Source: Athripsodes cinereus (taxonomy: Eukaryota > Arthropoda > Insecta > Trichoptera > Leptoceridae). From it: a DNA stretch of 64,000 bases. Shown here one piece after another: positions 23,481-34,385 of this stretch (positions are counted from its first letter, which is position 1; every line of letters begins with the position of its first letter). The translations under genes and the position numbers were made by a program. The notes under the pieces are model-generated. The model was not told the origin of the DNA, made no database searches, and was given only the letters and a program-made list of their open reading frames with translations. The stretch covers positions 25,314,299 to 25,378,298 of the forward strand of contig OX388329.1 in NCBI GenBank assembly GCA_947579605.1, given 5' to 3'.

Positions 23481-23688
23481 AATGGACTCTCCAATTAGTG
23501 TGGCATGGTATGTGCTGCACCACCGTCACACGCTCCAGATTCCTCCTCTAGGAAGTCCCGTCGTTCTCTATTCTCACGGCAGTTTCCTACACCACATCAT
23601 AGACGATGCAGGGTTTTCCATGTCCTATAGTCTAGATCGCCTCCTTCAGTAAGGTGTTCTTGGGCTAGGAAAGTTTCTATGTATTTGC

Positions 23689-23760
23689 ACTTCGCGCGTC
23701 GTATGATTAAGATCAAGACAAAATTGAGATCGTATTTAGATTGTGACAAGAGTAACCCTG
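23689..23760. mobile_element. Half copy of the CAGGGTTAC MITE
   Basis: ACTTCGCGCGTCGTATGATT, AAGATCAAGACAAAATTGAG and the terminal AAGAGTAACCCTG match the right half of 9252-9464. The left half is absent. Confidence 0.85.
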
Positions 23761-24831
23761 GTGTTGTGCTGCCGGGAGTTAAGTTGAGTTGATGAGTGTG
23801 ATTATTATTTACCAATACGTTTCGTGTTGTTGAATTGATATTATGATTAATGTTAGTAAATGTATTTTAATAATTTCCGCGAATGAGTCGCCCCGCCCAT
23901 AAGATGAAAGGGATGTGTAGTCCACAAAATATAAATATTATTACAATAATCCATTTAGTTATTAATAATTATAATATTATTGGTAATAATTATTTATGAA
24001 CGGATACTATGAAAGTCTCGTAGTGTATATGTATTTTTTCTATCGAAACAAACAGTCATTAATTAACAAACAATGGTAACAATTAGGTATTGTATATTTC
24101 ACAGATTGTGGACTAACAGCATAGTTCCTCAATTTTACGTTCAAAAGAACTCATTTAAGAGCATATACATAGACAAAAAGTCATAAACAAGCAAATAGTA
24201 AATATTTAAATAAAACATTGGAGATAAATAAAAATAGTTCAAATTGTAAATATTGTAGTGTAAAAAATTTGTTTGCCTATAGCAAAAAGGTTATTGAAAT
24301 TTGAGGCATTAAGATCTGTTTGAAGATATGAAAGATTCCAAAAAAACAACAACATCTAGGTAGAAAAATACAGAAAAAAATGGAAGAATTATCATAGAAT
24401 TATGAGAATAATTGGATATCATCTATGTCAAAGAAATAAACGCTTAGAAATACATATTATCCCAGATTCAGTAAAACAAAAAAAAAGAATATCAAAGAAA
24501 GAAATCTGATGATTTCGGAGTCACTGCATTTCTGAGATACGGAAGATACATGGGTTCAAATTTTAGAGGTTATTTTATTCCTGATGCAGAATACAGAAAC
24601 ATCACAATTCTCAGAATCACTTACCCCATCAAAAAAAAGAAACATCTTTAACAGAAATGATCTAATCTGAAGTAGTTGTATAGAAAATGATTACTAAGAC
24701 AATAATCATTAACATTTTCAACTTGGCAGTGATGAAATATGCCATCCACCTAAAATATCATATTTTTTTTGACACGAATAGGACTATATGCATGTTTATA
24801 TCATACAGTTATACAGTTTACTGGGTATGTA
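23761..24831. other. AT-rich non-coding DNA
   Basis: No gene or repeat recognised. Confidence 0.5.
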
Positions 24832-24892
24832 TAATGGACGATTTATTCGGCGCCGTTTAATGGAGCATCCATCTCAAGGGTAGGAGAGATGT
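24832..24892 (-). mobile_element. CR1/L2-like LINE (LD) 3' UTR scrap
   Basis: GGACGATTTATTCGGCGCCG and TTTAATGGAGCATCCATCTC match the UTR end of the LD copies at 19.47 and 57.85 kb. Confidence 0.85.
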
Positions 24893-24987
24893 TGGAACTT
24901 TATAAATAGAATTTAACAACAAATGTTTAGAATATTTACTATTTTTTTTTTATTGTTTAACCGGATTTGGGTGAAGATGACAAAACC

Positions 24988-25319
24988 AATCAGAAACCTC
25001 GAATCGGAGAACCATGTCTACACAATGCAACTTTGTGTAAAATCTAATCGGAAGAAGTGAGAAAGGTGTCCCAACGCTTACGAATTGGCTCTAGGCTGGC
25101 TTAAGTGATCACTAAAGCGTCTCTCGATTGGTGGACCTTACATCGTGACAGTGAGAATGGTGAAATTGGTGAACGTTGTCCATGGACACCGAAAGTGATC
25201 ACTTAAGCCAGCCTAGAGCCAATTCGTAAGCGTTGGGGCACCTTTCTCACTTCTTCCGATTAGATTTTACACAATGTTGCATTGTGTAGACATGGTTCTC
25301 CAATTCGAGGTTTCTGATT
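24988..25319. mobile_element. 332-bp fold-back element, family P
   Basis: Two arms of about 126 bp (24988-25113 and 25194-25319) are inverted copies with few mismatches, starting AATCAGAAACCTCGAATCGG and ending at the palindrome AGTGATCACT. The spacer is about 80 bp and holds GTCCATGGACACCGAAAG. A second, unequal copy is at 36731-36910. No ORF; no clear target duplication. Confidence 0.88.
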
Positions 25320-26310
25320 AGAATTTAGCTTTTCTACTCCAATTTTAAATATTAATATTATTTGTTAACCAAATCATGTCAGTTAAAATTAAATTAAATT
25401 TATATACTACGTGTATGTACACCATCTGGACGCATCGCATTCAACAAGTATCTCGATAATTAATAGATTTCGTTGAATTTCTTAGATCTCTTTAATAATT
25501 ATTTCTAAATTACTATAATGAGCATCCTATATATACGTACGTTTTGTATTGAACTAAACGGCAAAGATCAAAGGATATAAATAATTTTCTCTATTATTGA
25601 TATTAATACTATTGTGTATAATATACTAAATATAATGGTTTACCGACCTACTGTTAGGTATACTTCGACATAAATAGTGAAGATTGTTCTTGTTTTGTGT
25701 ATAAAACAATATTGTGTTTTGTGTGTTTGAATTATTGAATGTCTTCTAAATATGAACGATGTTTCGATTTAGAATAAAATTAATTCACTTTGTACATCAT
25801 CATTATACCTACACCAAAAATTATAAAAAGAAAATAAAATAGCATAGATAATTTTTGTGCAGTAGCATGATTATCATTATGTAGTGATTTCATACGCAAT
25901 TAAAATAAATATACCTGTATACGAATGAGGAATTTTTTAATAAAAATGTATGGGTATATATTATATTGAGGTGTTTTTGAGTATTACCAATGACAACTGG
26001 TCGAAAAAATACCGAACGCAAGGACACTATAGTAAATAAATTTAAATAATAGTAGGTACTTTAAGTTTTTCATATTACAAGCTGTCTAATGGCTTGGACT
26101 TGAATGCCAAGTATAGAGTATTTCAAATTGACAAAAAATCATTCTTTATTGAAGAGACTGATGCACTAAAGAATTCTACATTTTATGCTCATCAAGTCCT
26201 CGGAATTGGTCTTCCACTCTTTTTTGTAAGTTTTCAGTATTTGTTAGACATTCAACATCTTCATTCAATTCTGCGATAAGGATTACCATCCTTCCTGAAT
26301 ATATTGTTTT
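25320..26310. other. AT-rich DNA with a possible SINE-A relic
   Basis: Around 26200-26300, GAATTGGTCTTCCACTCTTT, TGTAAGTTTTCAGTATTTGT and ATTCTGCGATAAGGATTACC resemble a badly decayed SINE-A (+). Nothing else recognised. Confidence 0.4.
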
Positions 26311-26362
26311 TAATTAAAATGATTTTAAAAACACTGTATAATTTCCAAATTAAATTTATTCA

Positions 26363-26407
26363 CCTCAAACGTTTTCGCCAAGGCTTCTATTTGGCATCAT
26401 CAGGAGG
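26363..26407 (-). ncRNA. Hammerhead-ribozyme-like motif, left arm
   Basis: On the minus strand CCTC (26407-26404), CTGATGA (26403-26397), a stem II that closes with CTTGGC, GAAA (26376-26373), ACGTTT and GAGG (26366-26363) occur in the order of a type I hammerhead. CCTC/GAGG form stem I. Stem III would be only two A-U pairs, as in the minimal hammerheads described from Penelope-like elements. An extra U after CTGATGA is not canonical. Activity is not shown. Confidence 0.45.
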
Positions 26408-26698
26408 ACTAATTAGTTTAAGTTCATATGTAGTGAGTCTGTTTTCTATTACTAACTTATACTAGAGGTGGGGGGGAGTTTGAAGGTGGGAGAGAAAGGG
26501 CGGAGTTGAGGGTGTTTGATAAGAGAGAAGGAGATGGGTATATCAACAAAGGAGATGCATATGGTATTTGGATATTCACCAAATTGTTATTATTTTTATG
26601 GATTTCAAGAATCTCCCACCTTCAAACTCCCCCCCCACCTCTAGTATAAGTTAGTAATAGAAAACAGACTCACTACATATGAACTTAAACTAATTAGT

Positions 26699-26743
26699 CC
26701 TCCTGATGATGCCAAGTAGAAGCCTTGGCGAAAACGTTTGAGG
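26699..26743 (+). ncRNA. Hammerhead-ribozyme-like motif, right arm
   Basis: CCTC (26699-26702), core CTGATGA (26703-26709), U, stem II GCCAAG/CTTGGC (26711-26716 with 26724-26729), GAAA (26730-26733), ACGTTT, then GAGG (26740-26743) closing stem I. All three helices and both core boxes are in place. The predicted cleavage site would be the U before GAGG. The near-identical partner in the left arm points the other way. The extra U after the first core box is the main doubt. Confidence 0.5.
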
Positions 26744-26799
26744 TGAATAAATTTAATTTGGAAATTATACAGGGTTTTTAAAATCATTTTAATTATAAT

Positions 26800-27239
26800 G
26801 AATTTCCAAAGTGTTAACACAAAAACATTTGATTTATTATATTTTTTTTATTGCTTCAGTTTCGAAAACTTCTCTGTTATGTATGACATGCCATTGATAC
26901 ATTGGCTATGACACTTGTAAAGGATGCCATGATGTTAAAGATAACATAAATATTCTTGCCAATCTCGGGTTATTAATTGAGTTGTGATTATATTATAATG
27001 TTTGAAAGACGCCGGCGTTTATAGTTAGTTATTAATAATAAAGCGCCGGGACGCGTAGTCATCCAACCATTTGAAGCTTAATACTACGAGTACATTTGTA
27101 ACACTTTTGACGAGGTGTGAAAATCGTTATAATAATTCTACAACAGAACTGACCAATGTGTTTACTTAATAATGTTTTATTACCAATTACTTCAGCTATT
27201 AACACATCAATGAAAACACCATATTTAATTTCTCTTTAG
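26800..27239. other. AT-rich spacer
   Basis: No gene recognised. A GC-richer patch CGCCGGGACGCG near 27043 is unexplained. Confidence 0.45.
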
Positions 27240-27560
27240 TCGTTCCTTCAATTCTGGGGGTCTTGATCTCCTTTCAGCCCCTCATGGACGATCCTGCGCC
27301 ATTCTCTTCTGTTCTTAGGCATGTATACCGCATTATAAATTGAAAGAGCTTCAGCCTGCTTAGTCTGATCTATCCAACGCATTGTATTAATGAGTCTTTG
27401 GCCTGGTGTGGTTTCGATATTCTCATCTCTTTCCAGTGCCTTTGTGTGATTCTAAGTTCTTCTAAAATTTAAATATTTTTTCTTCTGGCGGTCCATAGGA
27501 TCCGCAGAATTTTTCTCCTTTCATTTTTCTTCAGCATAAAAGGTGTCAATCTTCTGCCTT
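27240..27560 (-). mobile_element. Possible LINE fragment, poorly preserved
   Basis: The minus strand gives interrupted frames such as GRRLTPFMLKKNERRKILRI and EQKRMAQDRPWGAERR. Basic, Trp- and Arg-rich segments like these are typical of LINE C-termini. Composition is GC-richer than the flanks. No diagnostic motif, so the assignment is weak. Confidence 0.35.
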
Positions 27561-27664
27561 TTCCTAGCATGTTTAATTACACATAAAAATTTGATGGATA
27601 TCTCACCTGAATAACCTTATTTCATACAATTTTTCACCAAGTCTCCAAAATAACAAAAAAAAAA

Positions 27665-27712
27665 CAATATCAATTTTGCCCCACTTGTGGAATGTGCGTC
27701 GACGGTATAGTA
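27665..27712 (+). mobile_element. SINE-A 3' end scrap
   Basis: TTGCCCCACTTGTGGAATGT and GTCGACGGTATAGTAG match the last 45 bp of SINE-A. Confidence 0.75.
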
Positions 27713-28690
27713 GTTTGAATATGAGACAAGATACAAATGTTGATTAAGGAAGAAGTATGATTGCTCTTGGAAGATGAGACTCGAGTATAGAACTGCTTTT
27801 AATAAACTATCTTTAAAAAAGAGCATTGAAAGACTTCTCTTTCTTAGATTATGTTAGAGTCTGAGATATATTTCAACAGGAGGCTCCTCTGACTATCTGA
27901 TGGTCCAGGTGTTTTTCCATTATCTTGGATACCTTGCTGACAAGTATCGGTTCATGGGTAACGCATGAAAAGTAATACTTTTGATTGAAATTAGTGAATT
28001 CAATAGTGAATGGAATAATTTCGTAACAAATTATCAAATATAATCTGCCAAGACCATAATTATTTCTCTCGCAATAATATTGTACATAAAAACCGTGTGT
28101 TAAATGAACATTGAAAGTATAAAGTTTATAATGTTTAATTGAAAATTAGAAAATGACAAGTGTTAAGTCGTGTAATTAACACTTAACATTAAAATTATCG
28201 AAGTAAATTATTGTTATACTGTTGTTTATCTTCTCTTTCGTTACAATTGAGTCATTATATATATCTTTCCTCTTCTGTTTTAGTAACAATACCAACAATA
28301 ATATCGTCTTGTTTAATAATAATAAAATTATACCTCGATAATATTATAGTCTGTACCTTAAAATATATTTGCCATCTCTTTCTATCCAGTTTAATGTTTC
28401 GTACTGACTCATTCTGTCTTTGCACACTCTACCTCTCTACTTATTTTAGTTGGGGGTAATTACGACTATAAACTACGATTACATCAGACAGCATAAGTGT
28501 TTAACGACTTAGGTGCGGGTGGTTTGTTTCCCATACTACTTAAATACACCCTTTCTACTCTTAACCACCTACTTCTACTACTACCACTACAAATACAATT
28601 ACTTAACTTTATGTAAACGATAGTTTGACCATTGAACTAGCCGCGAACGACAAGCTAAAATAATTTAAATACAAATCTATTTATAAATTC
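27713..28690. other. AT-rich non-coding DNA
   Basis: No gene or repeat recognised. Confidence 0.5.
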
Positions 28691-28696
28691 AAATAA

Positions 28697-28822
28697 AATT
28701 GGTCTCCACTCTTCTCCGTAAGTTTTCGAATGATCTGTATAAGGCTGGTGTTTTAAAAAACAAAGACATTGTACATCTTAAATTCAGTGATAATGTTTGT
28801 CACCCATCCTTAATGTCTTCCG
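28697..28822 (+). mobile_element. SINE-A 5' half
   Basis: ATTGGTCTCCACTCTTCTCC, GTAAGTTTTCGAATGATCTG, TCTTAAATTCAGTGATAATG and CACCCATCCTTAATGTCTT follow SINE-A order. The 3' half is missing. Confidence 0.85.
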
Positions 28823-28935
28823 TTCTCTACTCTAATTACGACGACAAAGAGTAATCTAATTGAATCGTATGTCCAAAAAATCTTATGAATCAATATTTTT
28901 AGTAGGTACTTACTGAACTTGAAGGACATTATTTT

Positions 28936-29025
28936 AACGCGGTGGTAGAATTGCCATCCACACTTCTCAGCATTGTACAACCAGATAAGTCATGGTCACA
29001 CAAAAACTTAACAGTCTAATCTCGG
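28936..29025 (+). repeat. Dispersed repeat C, copy 1
   Basis: CGGTGGTAGAATTGCCATCC, ACACTTCTCAGCATTGTACA, ACCAGATAAGTCATGGTCAC and AAAAACTTAACAGT match, in order, the minus strand of 50800-50925. Confidence 0.65.
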
Positions 29026-29217
29026 TAAAAAATCACCTATCATATATACTCCATTTATAACTATGTCAAGTGGGTATATAGAATATGCAATACTAACGTA
29101 TAAGTGGGAGAGAGTTCTTAAGCATTCCACGTCATTCTTGTTTCATACTTAAAGGGTTAAACTGCCACACACACTGATTCAATCATAAAAACTTTCATTT
29201 ACTTATACATTGGATGG

Positions 29218-29935
29218 TACTGGCTGGGACATGTTTTGAAAATGCCTAATGATAGTTTTTTTTTTTTTCATATAATATAAACATTAAATACAAATATACA
29301 GTCGCGCCAAATCCATTAAAATAGATTTGTCGGCGCGTTCCTTACAAAATAACAATATATACATAATTTATTTCAACCTAATCCAAAGCATCGAACATAA
29401 ACTTAACAACTAAAGTATTTACAAAATTTCAATTATATACAAATGCACATTTCAGCAGCCATTCCTTGACAAGTCTTTTTATTGCAATCTTACTACCACA
29501 TTTCTTAATAGATGTCGGCATCATATTAAGCAATTTAGGCACGTTATATTCTAAAGTTCTCTTACCGTATTTATTATTATATTTTGGTACCAAGTATCCA
29601 TCATTCGATTTAAATCTAGTATGATGAGCATGCCGCGGTTTTGTCTTATACTCATCTTTCAAAAACTGGTCAAGAACTATCTTTTGCCAAAACAAGCCTT
29701 TAGCAGTCAGTTGGTCAAAAAGAGCACTGTTCTTCCGTCCGCAGGGGTCCCATCGGCCCGGGCGTCCCTCTTTCACAATACACACCGTTCCTATGACAAC
29801 GATATCAGAGCGCAGGGAATGTCGTGGAAAGAGGTGACGCAATTGGCACAGAGACGCTCTGAATGGAGGAGGCTGGTTTCTGCCCTGTGCTCCGAGAGGA
29901 GCTTTGAGGACGACGATGATGATAATGATGATTGT
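29218..29935 (+). mobile_element. LINE family LA fragment interrupted by another LINE
   Basis: The left piece (29218-29253) encodes WYWLGHVLKMPNDS. The right piece (29712-29935) resumes WSKRALFFRPQGSHRPGRP-like sequence and ends EWRRLVSALC before a GATGAT-rich tail. In intact LA copies these two pieces are contiguous, so the 458 bp between them is an insertion. Confidence 0.9.
29254..29712 (-). mobile_element. 5'-truncated Jockey-like LINE 3' end inserted in LA
   Basis: Reading the minus strand from the junction at 29712, the frame gives FKSNDGYLVPKYNNKYGKRT, LEYNVPKLLNMMPTSIKKCG, KRLVKEWLLK and a stop at 29429. The LP.Y...G.+...Y..PK..N.+P.SI pattern is that of the Jockey-group ORF2 C-terminus. 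A 160-bp UTR follows, ending in a poly(A) tail (T run at 29255-29266 on the plus strand). Truncated 5' end plus poly(A) means insertion by target-primed reverse transcription. The ORF track-length frame upstream of the junction is the antisense of LA, not part of this element. Confidence 0.85.
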
Positions 29936-29939
29936 ACAT

Positions 29940-31040
29940 TTACTCACCCTGAGACTTATTCACTAACCAATTGTTAGTTTTATTTTTATCTGACGAGATA
30001 GGACAATTTATTATTGTCTCCTGCCACAACACGGCCTTACGGCTAATGCAGTAAACGGATCCTTGAACTAAATTATTTATATGTCTTATATTTCAATAAA
30101 GAAAGATTTATCATAATTATTTAAAACCTGAAATTACAAACTGACAAAGAAAATCTTAAATTTATGTTAAAAAGTATTTATAAACGAAAGTTTAAGGACT
30201 TCACAAGAAAATGAAATCAACACTAATTTTTATACGTATCAAAAAATGGTGAATTCTAATAACACATCTACTCGTTACTGTTAAGAAAAAATTTATATAT
30301 CAAACACCACATTTAACTGATAGTTATGTAAAGACAGATTGCATTTTGAACTAACCATTAATGTTATGGGGCGAAATAACAAATTTCATTATTTTTTTAC
30401 TAATTTTGGAACCTGCTTTCCCAGGAAATTAGTACCTGCTGCGTTTCTAATATAATAATATGTATTATTATGATTTAAGTCGAAGGTTTAAACTGAATAT
30501 TACGATACGGACGGTATGACTACATTATAATATTATGATAGTACCGTACCGACAAAAGGCAAACAAAACATTAATAGTGTTGTACACAGTTTACAGAAAA
30601 GAAAACAATCCGTTTATCAGGTGCTTGTAGAAATGTAGAATATTATATTATAAGAAATAATAATATGTCTATAGTAACGATATCTAGTATGATACTTTGT
30701 GTAACGAACCAAACCTACAAAAAAAAACTTTGACATAACAAGCGTGAAGAATTACTAGTAGGTAGGTACCTACTGTATTTTGTTTGAGTGACTGGGCTGC
30801 TGCTCTATATATTGGCTTCTATCGCTATATATTGGCTTCTCTCGTGGTGTCTGTGGAGACCAATCGACAGTTTTTGGTCTGTGGTCTCAGTGGATGATTT
30901 GTTGGATTCCTCCGTGGGTGGGTAGCTCAGGACAAAACACATTAAATTTATGCCTGTAAAGGAGCACAACATTGCTCATATTTTTTGGTTTTTAACATAT
31001 TTTCTAAAAAAACATTTGTTGGCATATGTCTGTACTTAAT
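29940..31040. other. AT-rich non-coding DNA
   Basis: No gene recognised. Near 30800-30850 the phrase CTATATATTGGCTTCT occurs twice, 24 bp apart, in a GC-richer patch of unknown origin (to about 30950). Confidence 0.45.
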
Positions 31041-31044
31041 ATAT

Positions 31045-31275
31045 TAATAAATACCATCACAGCATTATCCCACACGCGGGGGGTAACTTCATGTAATAAA
31101 CATGTAGATAATCCTCTACTTTCCGATATAAATTAAGACATTAAGGATGTGTGGCATACTTCATTGTCGAACTGTAGATGATGATTGTCTTATACAGGAT
31201 GTTTTATAAATGCTTGCGTTTTACAAGACACTCGAAAACTTACACAAAATAAAAGGAGATATATATTCTTTACCT
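31045..31275 (-). mobile_element. SINE-A, degenerate
   Basis: ATACCATCACAGCATTATCC, AATTAAGACATTAAGGATGT, GTGGCATACTTCATTGTCGA and ACAAGACACTCGAAAACTTA follow the reverse-complement order of SINE-A. Confidence 0.8.
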
Positions 31276-32000
31276 CGGACTCCACTACAATAAATGATAT
31301 TAAATTTAAAAACTTTTTAATTAGGTGCTTAATAAAAAGACTTGGATATTCGAAGATTATATGGCAAGCTCATATAAACCATATACGATACAACGGGAAC
31401 ATATTGAGCACATTGAATTGGAGAACATGCTTGAGAAATTATTGTATGACAGTAATAACGTAAAATAAAAATGTATGCAAGGATGGGAGTACATAAGTGG
31501 CGATTGATCTTTTCTGCCTACCTCGCAAGGGAAGCGGCGTGATGGCGATAATAATAACAATAAAATAAAATATAGATCTTTTTAGTTTTTTTTTATCATA
31601 TACCTACGCAGGAATAGTATACGCTTGAATAAGTTTCAGCCGCTCGCTCGTAAACACGGGACACCTTCTCTACATCCTAACTACAAAATTCTGTACTTAA
31701 CTGCCTATATAATAATATTTACTCTTAAGTTAATTACACGTGTTTTTTAAATGATGTAAAAACAGGAACCGACTGTAGCGAGGATAAAGTAGGTGTAGGT
31801 TATAATTAAATCATTAATACATAGTTTATTGATACCTTCCATTACAGTAAAGGTATAATATGTACATCGAGAAAACCGCACCTTCTCAACTCATGTTGAA
31901 TAATCAACTAGATGCACCATTAAGTATAGAAGTAATGTATTTTAGTATGCACACAATATCACTGTCTAGTATACACATTAATTCACCATGTCCATATTTA
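31276..32000. other. AT-rich non-coding DNA
   Basis: No gene or repeat recognised. Confidence 0.5.
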
Positions 32001-32376
32001 GGTATTAGAATTCTATAGCGAAATAAATAAAGCAAATGTTTTATTCTACTTTTAATTTATTCGACGAGTGAGACGTCTTTCGTCTTATTAGGACATTCTC
32101 AATCTGATTTTGAAAATACAACAATATTCATTTATATAAAAACAATCTCTACAATAATAATGATAACAAAGTATAGTGTATATTATTTTACTTATTTTAC
32201 TAGGTTTTTGATTTATTTGACAGGATTGACAATGTTTTGTAAGGACATTGTCAATCCTGTCACTGGTATTCGATTGACGATGTCCTAACAAGACGAAAGA
32301 CGTCTTTCTCTTTAATAATAGCGCATAGTAGAATAAAACATCGGTTTTATTTATTTCGCCATGGAATTCTATTACC
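32001..32376. mobile_element. MITE family M1, largest copy (376 bp)
   Basis: The left end GGTATTAGAATTCTATAGCG and the right end, whose reverse complement starts GGTAATAGAATTCCATGGCG, are inverted. The match continues through AAATAAATAA, TGTTTTATTCTAC and GACGTCTTTCGTCTT over about 95 bp. The interior contains a perfect 17-bp hairpin (32218-32262, arms TGACAGGATTGACAATG). It shares its subterminal block with 7629-7788 and 48411-48680. Confidence 0.85.
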
Positions 32377-32689
32377 TGAACACCAACACAGTGAATATAA
32401 TAATTATAGGAACCTACCTACTTTTAATATTTCGAGATAGTAAATATCACCCTATTATAAATATAATGACAATTTGAACTTCTTATCATGTTATACTACG
32501 GAATCAAAATATTTATATTTAAATTTTCAAAAAAGAAAACTGAAAATATCTTTGCGAAGTATATTTCCCCTAGACCTTACAGGGTTAATAAATGCGTAGA
32601 TGGACTAGTCTTAGAGTAGAGTTATTGTTATTGAAAAACGGGATCAATTAATATTATTAAAACTATATTCTTCTATTGTAGATTAAAAC

Positions 32690-32905
32690 AAACTTCTATT
32701 ACTACTATCCCACAAGTTGAATATCCAGCAGTAACAAACATGCAAGCTGTCCTCTCCGTGTCAATCAAAAATAAAGACAATAGGGATGGGAAGTAAACTT
32801 CATCGAATGAATGATGTAAAATGTATTTGTTTTTTGGGACACTTGCCACATACGAAAACTTAAACAAAAGAATGGGAGAGCAATTATTTTCCGGATACTT
32901 CATGA
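32690..32905 (-). mobile_element. SINE-A, degenerate
   Basis: TTACTACTATCCCACAAGTT, CATGCAAGCTGTCCTCTCCG, TAGGGATGGGAAGTAAACTT and CATACGAAAACTTAAACAAA follow SINE-A on the minus strand. Confidence 0.85.
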
Positions 32906-33320
32906 AGTAAACTGTATCTAAATGCAGAATAAACTTCTTTCAATTCACCTACCTAAAAAAAACATACATCAGAAGCATGAAAAGTGAAAAATATAATGAT
33001 AAAATAAAAATCGATAGTAGGTATCTACGAGGAAAATCAATGTTCAATGAAAATTCTAAATTTGATTCAAAGTTCAAAGTGTTAGTACTTAAATCTTCCC
33101 TTCGAGAAAATAAATAAATAAATAAATAAAACTTATCTTATTGATACCTACGTAATATAAATATACCTACGTAGGTATATCTTAAGTCAGCGATCATGAA
33201 CGTACCTGGCTCTAGCATAGGAAACGTATTTATACCTTTTATAATGGACATATTACTGTTAATATGAATCCGTTCAGTTGTACCTAAATCGAAAGGGAAC
33301 TAATGCTCTATATAAAACTG
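32906..33320. other. AT-rich spacer
   Basis: Contains an (AAAT)n tract near 33110-33130; nothing else recognised. Confidence 0.5.
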
Positions 33321-33324
33321 CCAT

Positions 33325-33467
33325 CTTCTTCGCCCTCGCCTTTATCACTTTTACTTGGAGTCGGCTCTCCTAGTCCTCATCTTCCAAGTTTTCCGGTCCC
33401 CTGCATCCTCCGAGCGTAACTCTGCCTCCATCAGGTTTCTGGCAATTGTGGACATCCAGGATATAAA
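33325..33467. repeat. Dispersed repeat H, copy 2
   Basis: CATCTTCCAAGTTTTCCGGT, CCCCTGCATCCTCCGAGCGT and CTGCCTCCATCAGGTTTCTG align with 20118-20215. This copy extends further left through GGAGTCGGCTCTCCTAGTCC, a phrase of the kind seen in insect LINE 3' regions. Confidence 0.65.
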
Positions 33468-33799
33468 AACCTGTTGAGTTAAAAATATCTAAATAATATT
33501 AGTATTTGTAATTATTCCCATAGATTAAAATATGACGAGTACCTACTTACATACATATAATTGTAATATCGGCAGTATTTTTTGTGTATTCATACTCACC
33601 AATCCTGTATAAATTTATTTATTTATTTAACATAATACGGCTGATAGCCATAAACAAAATTATTACAATAAAAATATGAATATTTTACGGAACACATAAA
33701 AAACTCTATCATAAAAACAATAAGTAAAATACAAAAACGAAGTCTTGACAAATTTTGACATAAGCAACAATCACAGATGAAGACCACAAACAATATTTA

Positions 33800-34180
33800 G
33801 TAAATATGCCAATAATGACTTACAACGCCGAAACAAGAACTGATACAGAAAGAACGAAAAACCTACTCAGAACATCTGAGATGAAAACCTTACGTGCTAT
33901 CGCGTGTAAAATTCTCAGAGATAGAATCAAAAACACTGAGGTTAGAAGGATATGCGACACGGGGGACGTACGCAGTGAGATGGAGAAGAAAGAAGAGACG
34001 ATTCTGGAGCGAACATGTGGACAGGATGTCAAAAAATAGCATCGCCCATGAAAGATAATACCAGCTGACTCACGTTCATGAGGAAGATCACCAAAAAGAT
34101 GGAAGGATAGCTGGTCCTCAGTGTTACAAGAGGGAACAACTTCCGAAGCAACAAATCAATGATCTACATACTACAAGAGG
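33800..34180 (+). mobile_element. LINE family LB, ORF2 3' fragment
   Basis: The frame from 33806 reads MTYNAETRTDTERTKNLLRT, SEMKTLRAIACKILRDRIKN and TEVRRICDTGDVR. The remainder, in shifted frames, contains the IAH and GRPPKRW-equivalent sequence (AGGAAGATCACCAAAAAGAT, TGGAAGGATAGCTGGTCCTC). The TYNAET.T motif corresponds to the TYGAETW box after the LINE reverse transcriptase. Related copies: 52742-53070 (-) and 53500-53750 (+). Confidence 0.85.
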
Positions 34181-34224
34181 AAAATATTTTTTTATTTTTA
34201 TTTATTTATTTATCAATTTTTTAC

Positions 34225-34385
34225 ACTTTTTTTTCATAGTTAACAAACCTCGTGAAGATAAAAGGAGTAGAGGAAGACCTCCAACACGTTGGTCGCTCGC
34301 TGGTGACTGGTTGCAGAAAGCCCAGGACTGAGATGCCTGGAGACATATGGGGAAGGCTTAGGTTCAGCAGTTGACAGGAATAGCT
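34225..34385 (+). mobile_element. LINE C-terminal scrap (family LI)
   Basis: Reads NKPREDKRSRGRPPTRWSLA, then GDWLQKAQD, an in-frame stop, DAWRHMGKA and a stop. The RSRGRPPTRW...W...AQD.DAWR pattern is a LINE ORF2 end. It begins just after a T-rich run. Confidence 0.8.

Larger units (their letters stand above)
26311..26795. mobile_element. 485-bp fold-back element with hammerhead-like arms
   Basis: Arms 26311-26493 and 26612-26795 are inverted copies of about 183 bp with only scattered mismatches. Landmarks are TAATTAAAATGATTTTAAAA at the end, AAATTTATTCACCTCAAACG, and a seven- to eight-base G or C run near the inner end. The 118-bp spacer is G+A-rich at first. Each arm contains a 45-nt hammerhead-ribozyme-like segment. 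No transposase ORF and no clear target duplication. It could be a MITE or an inverted pair of Penelope-type or related terminal repeats. Confidence 0.85.

Noticed and set aside
29429..29947. 172-codon minus-strand frame, the longest in the window
   Set aside because: Its first half is antisense LA and its second half is the sense C-terminus of the inserted Jockey-like LINE. The fusion is created by the insertion, not a gene.
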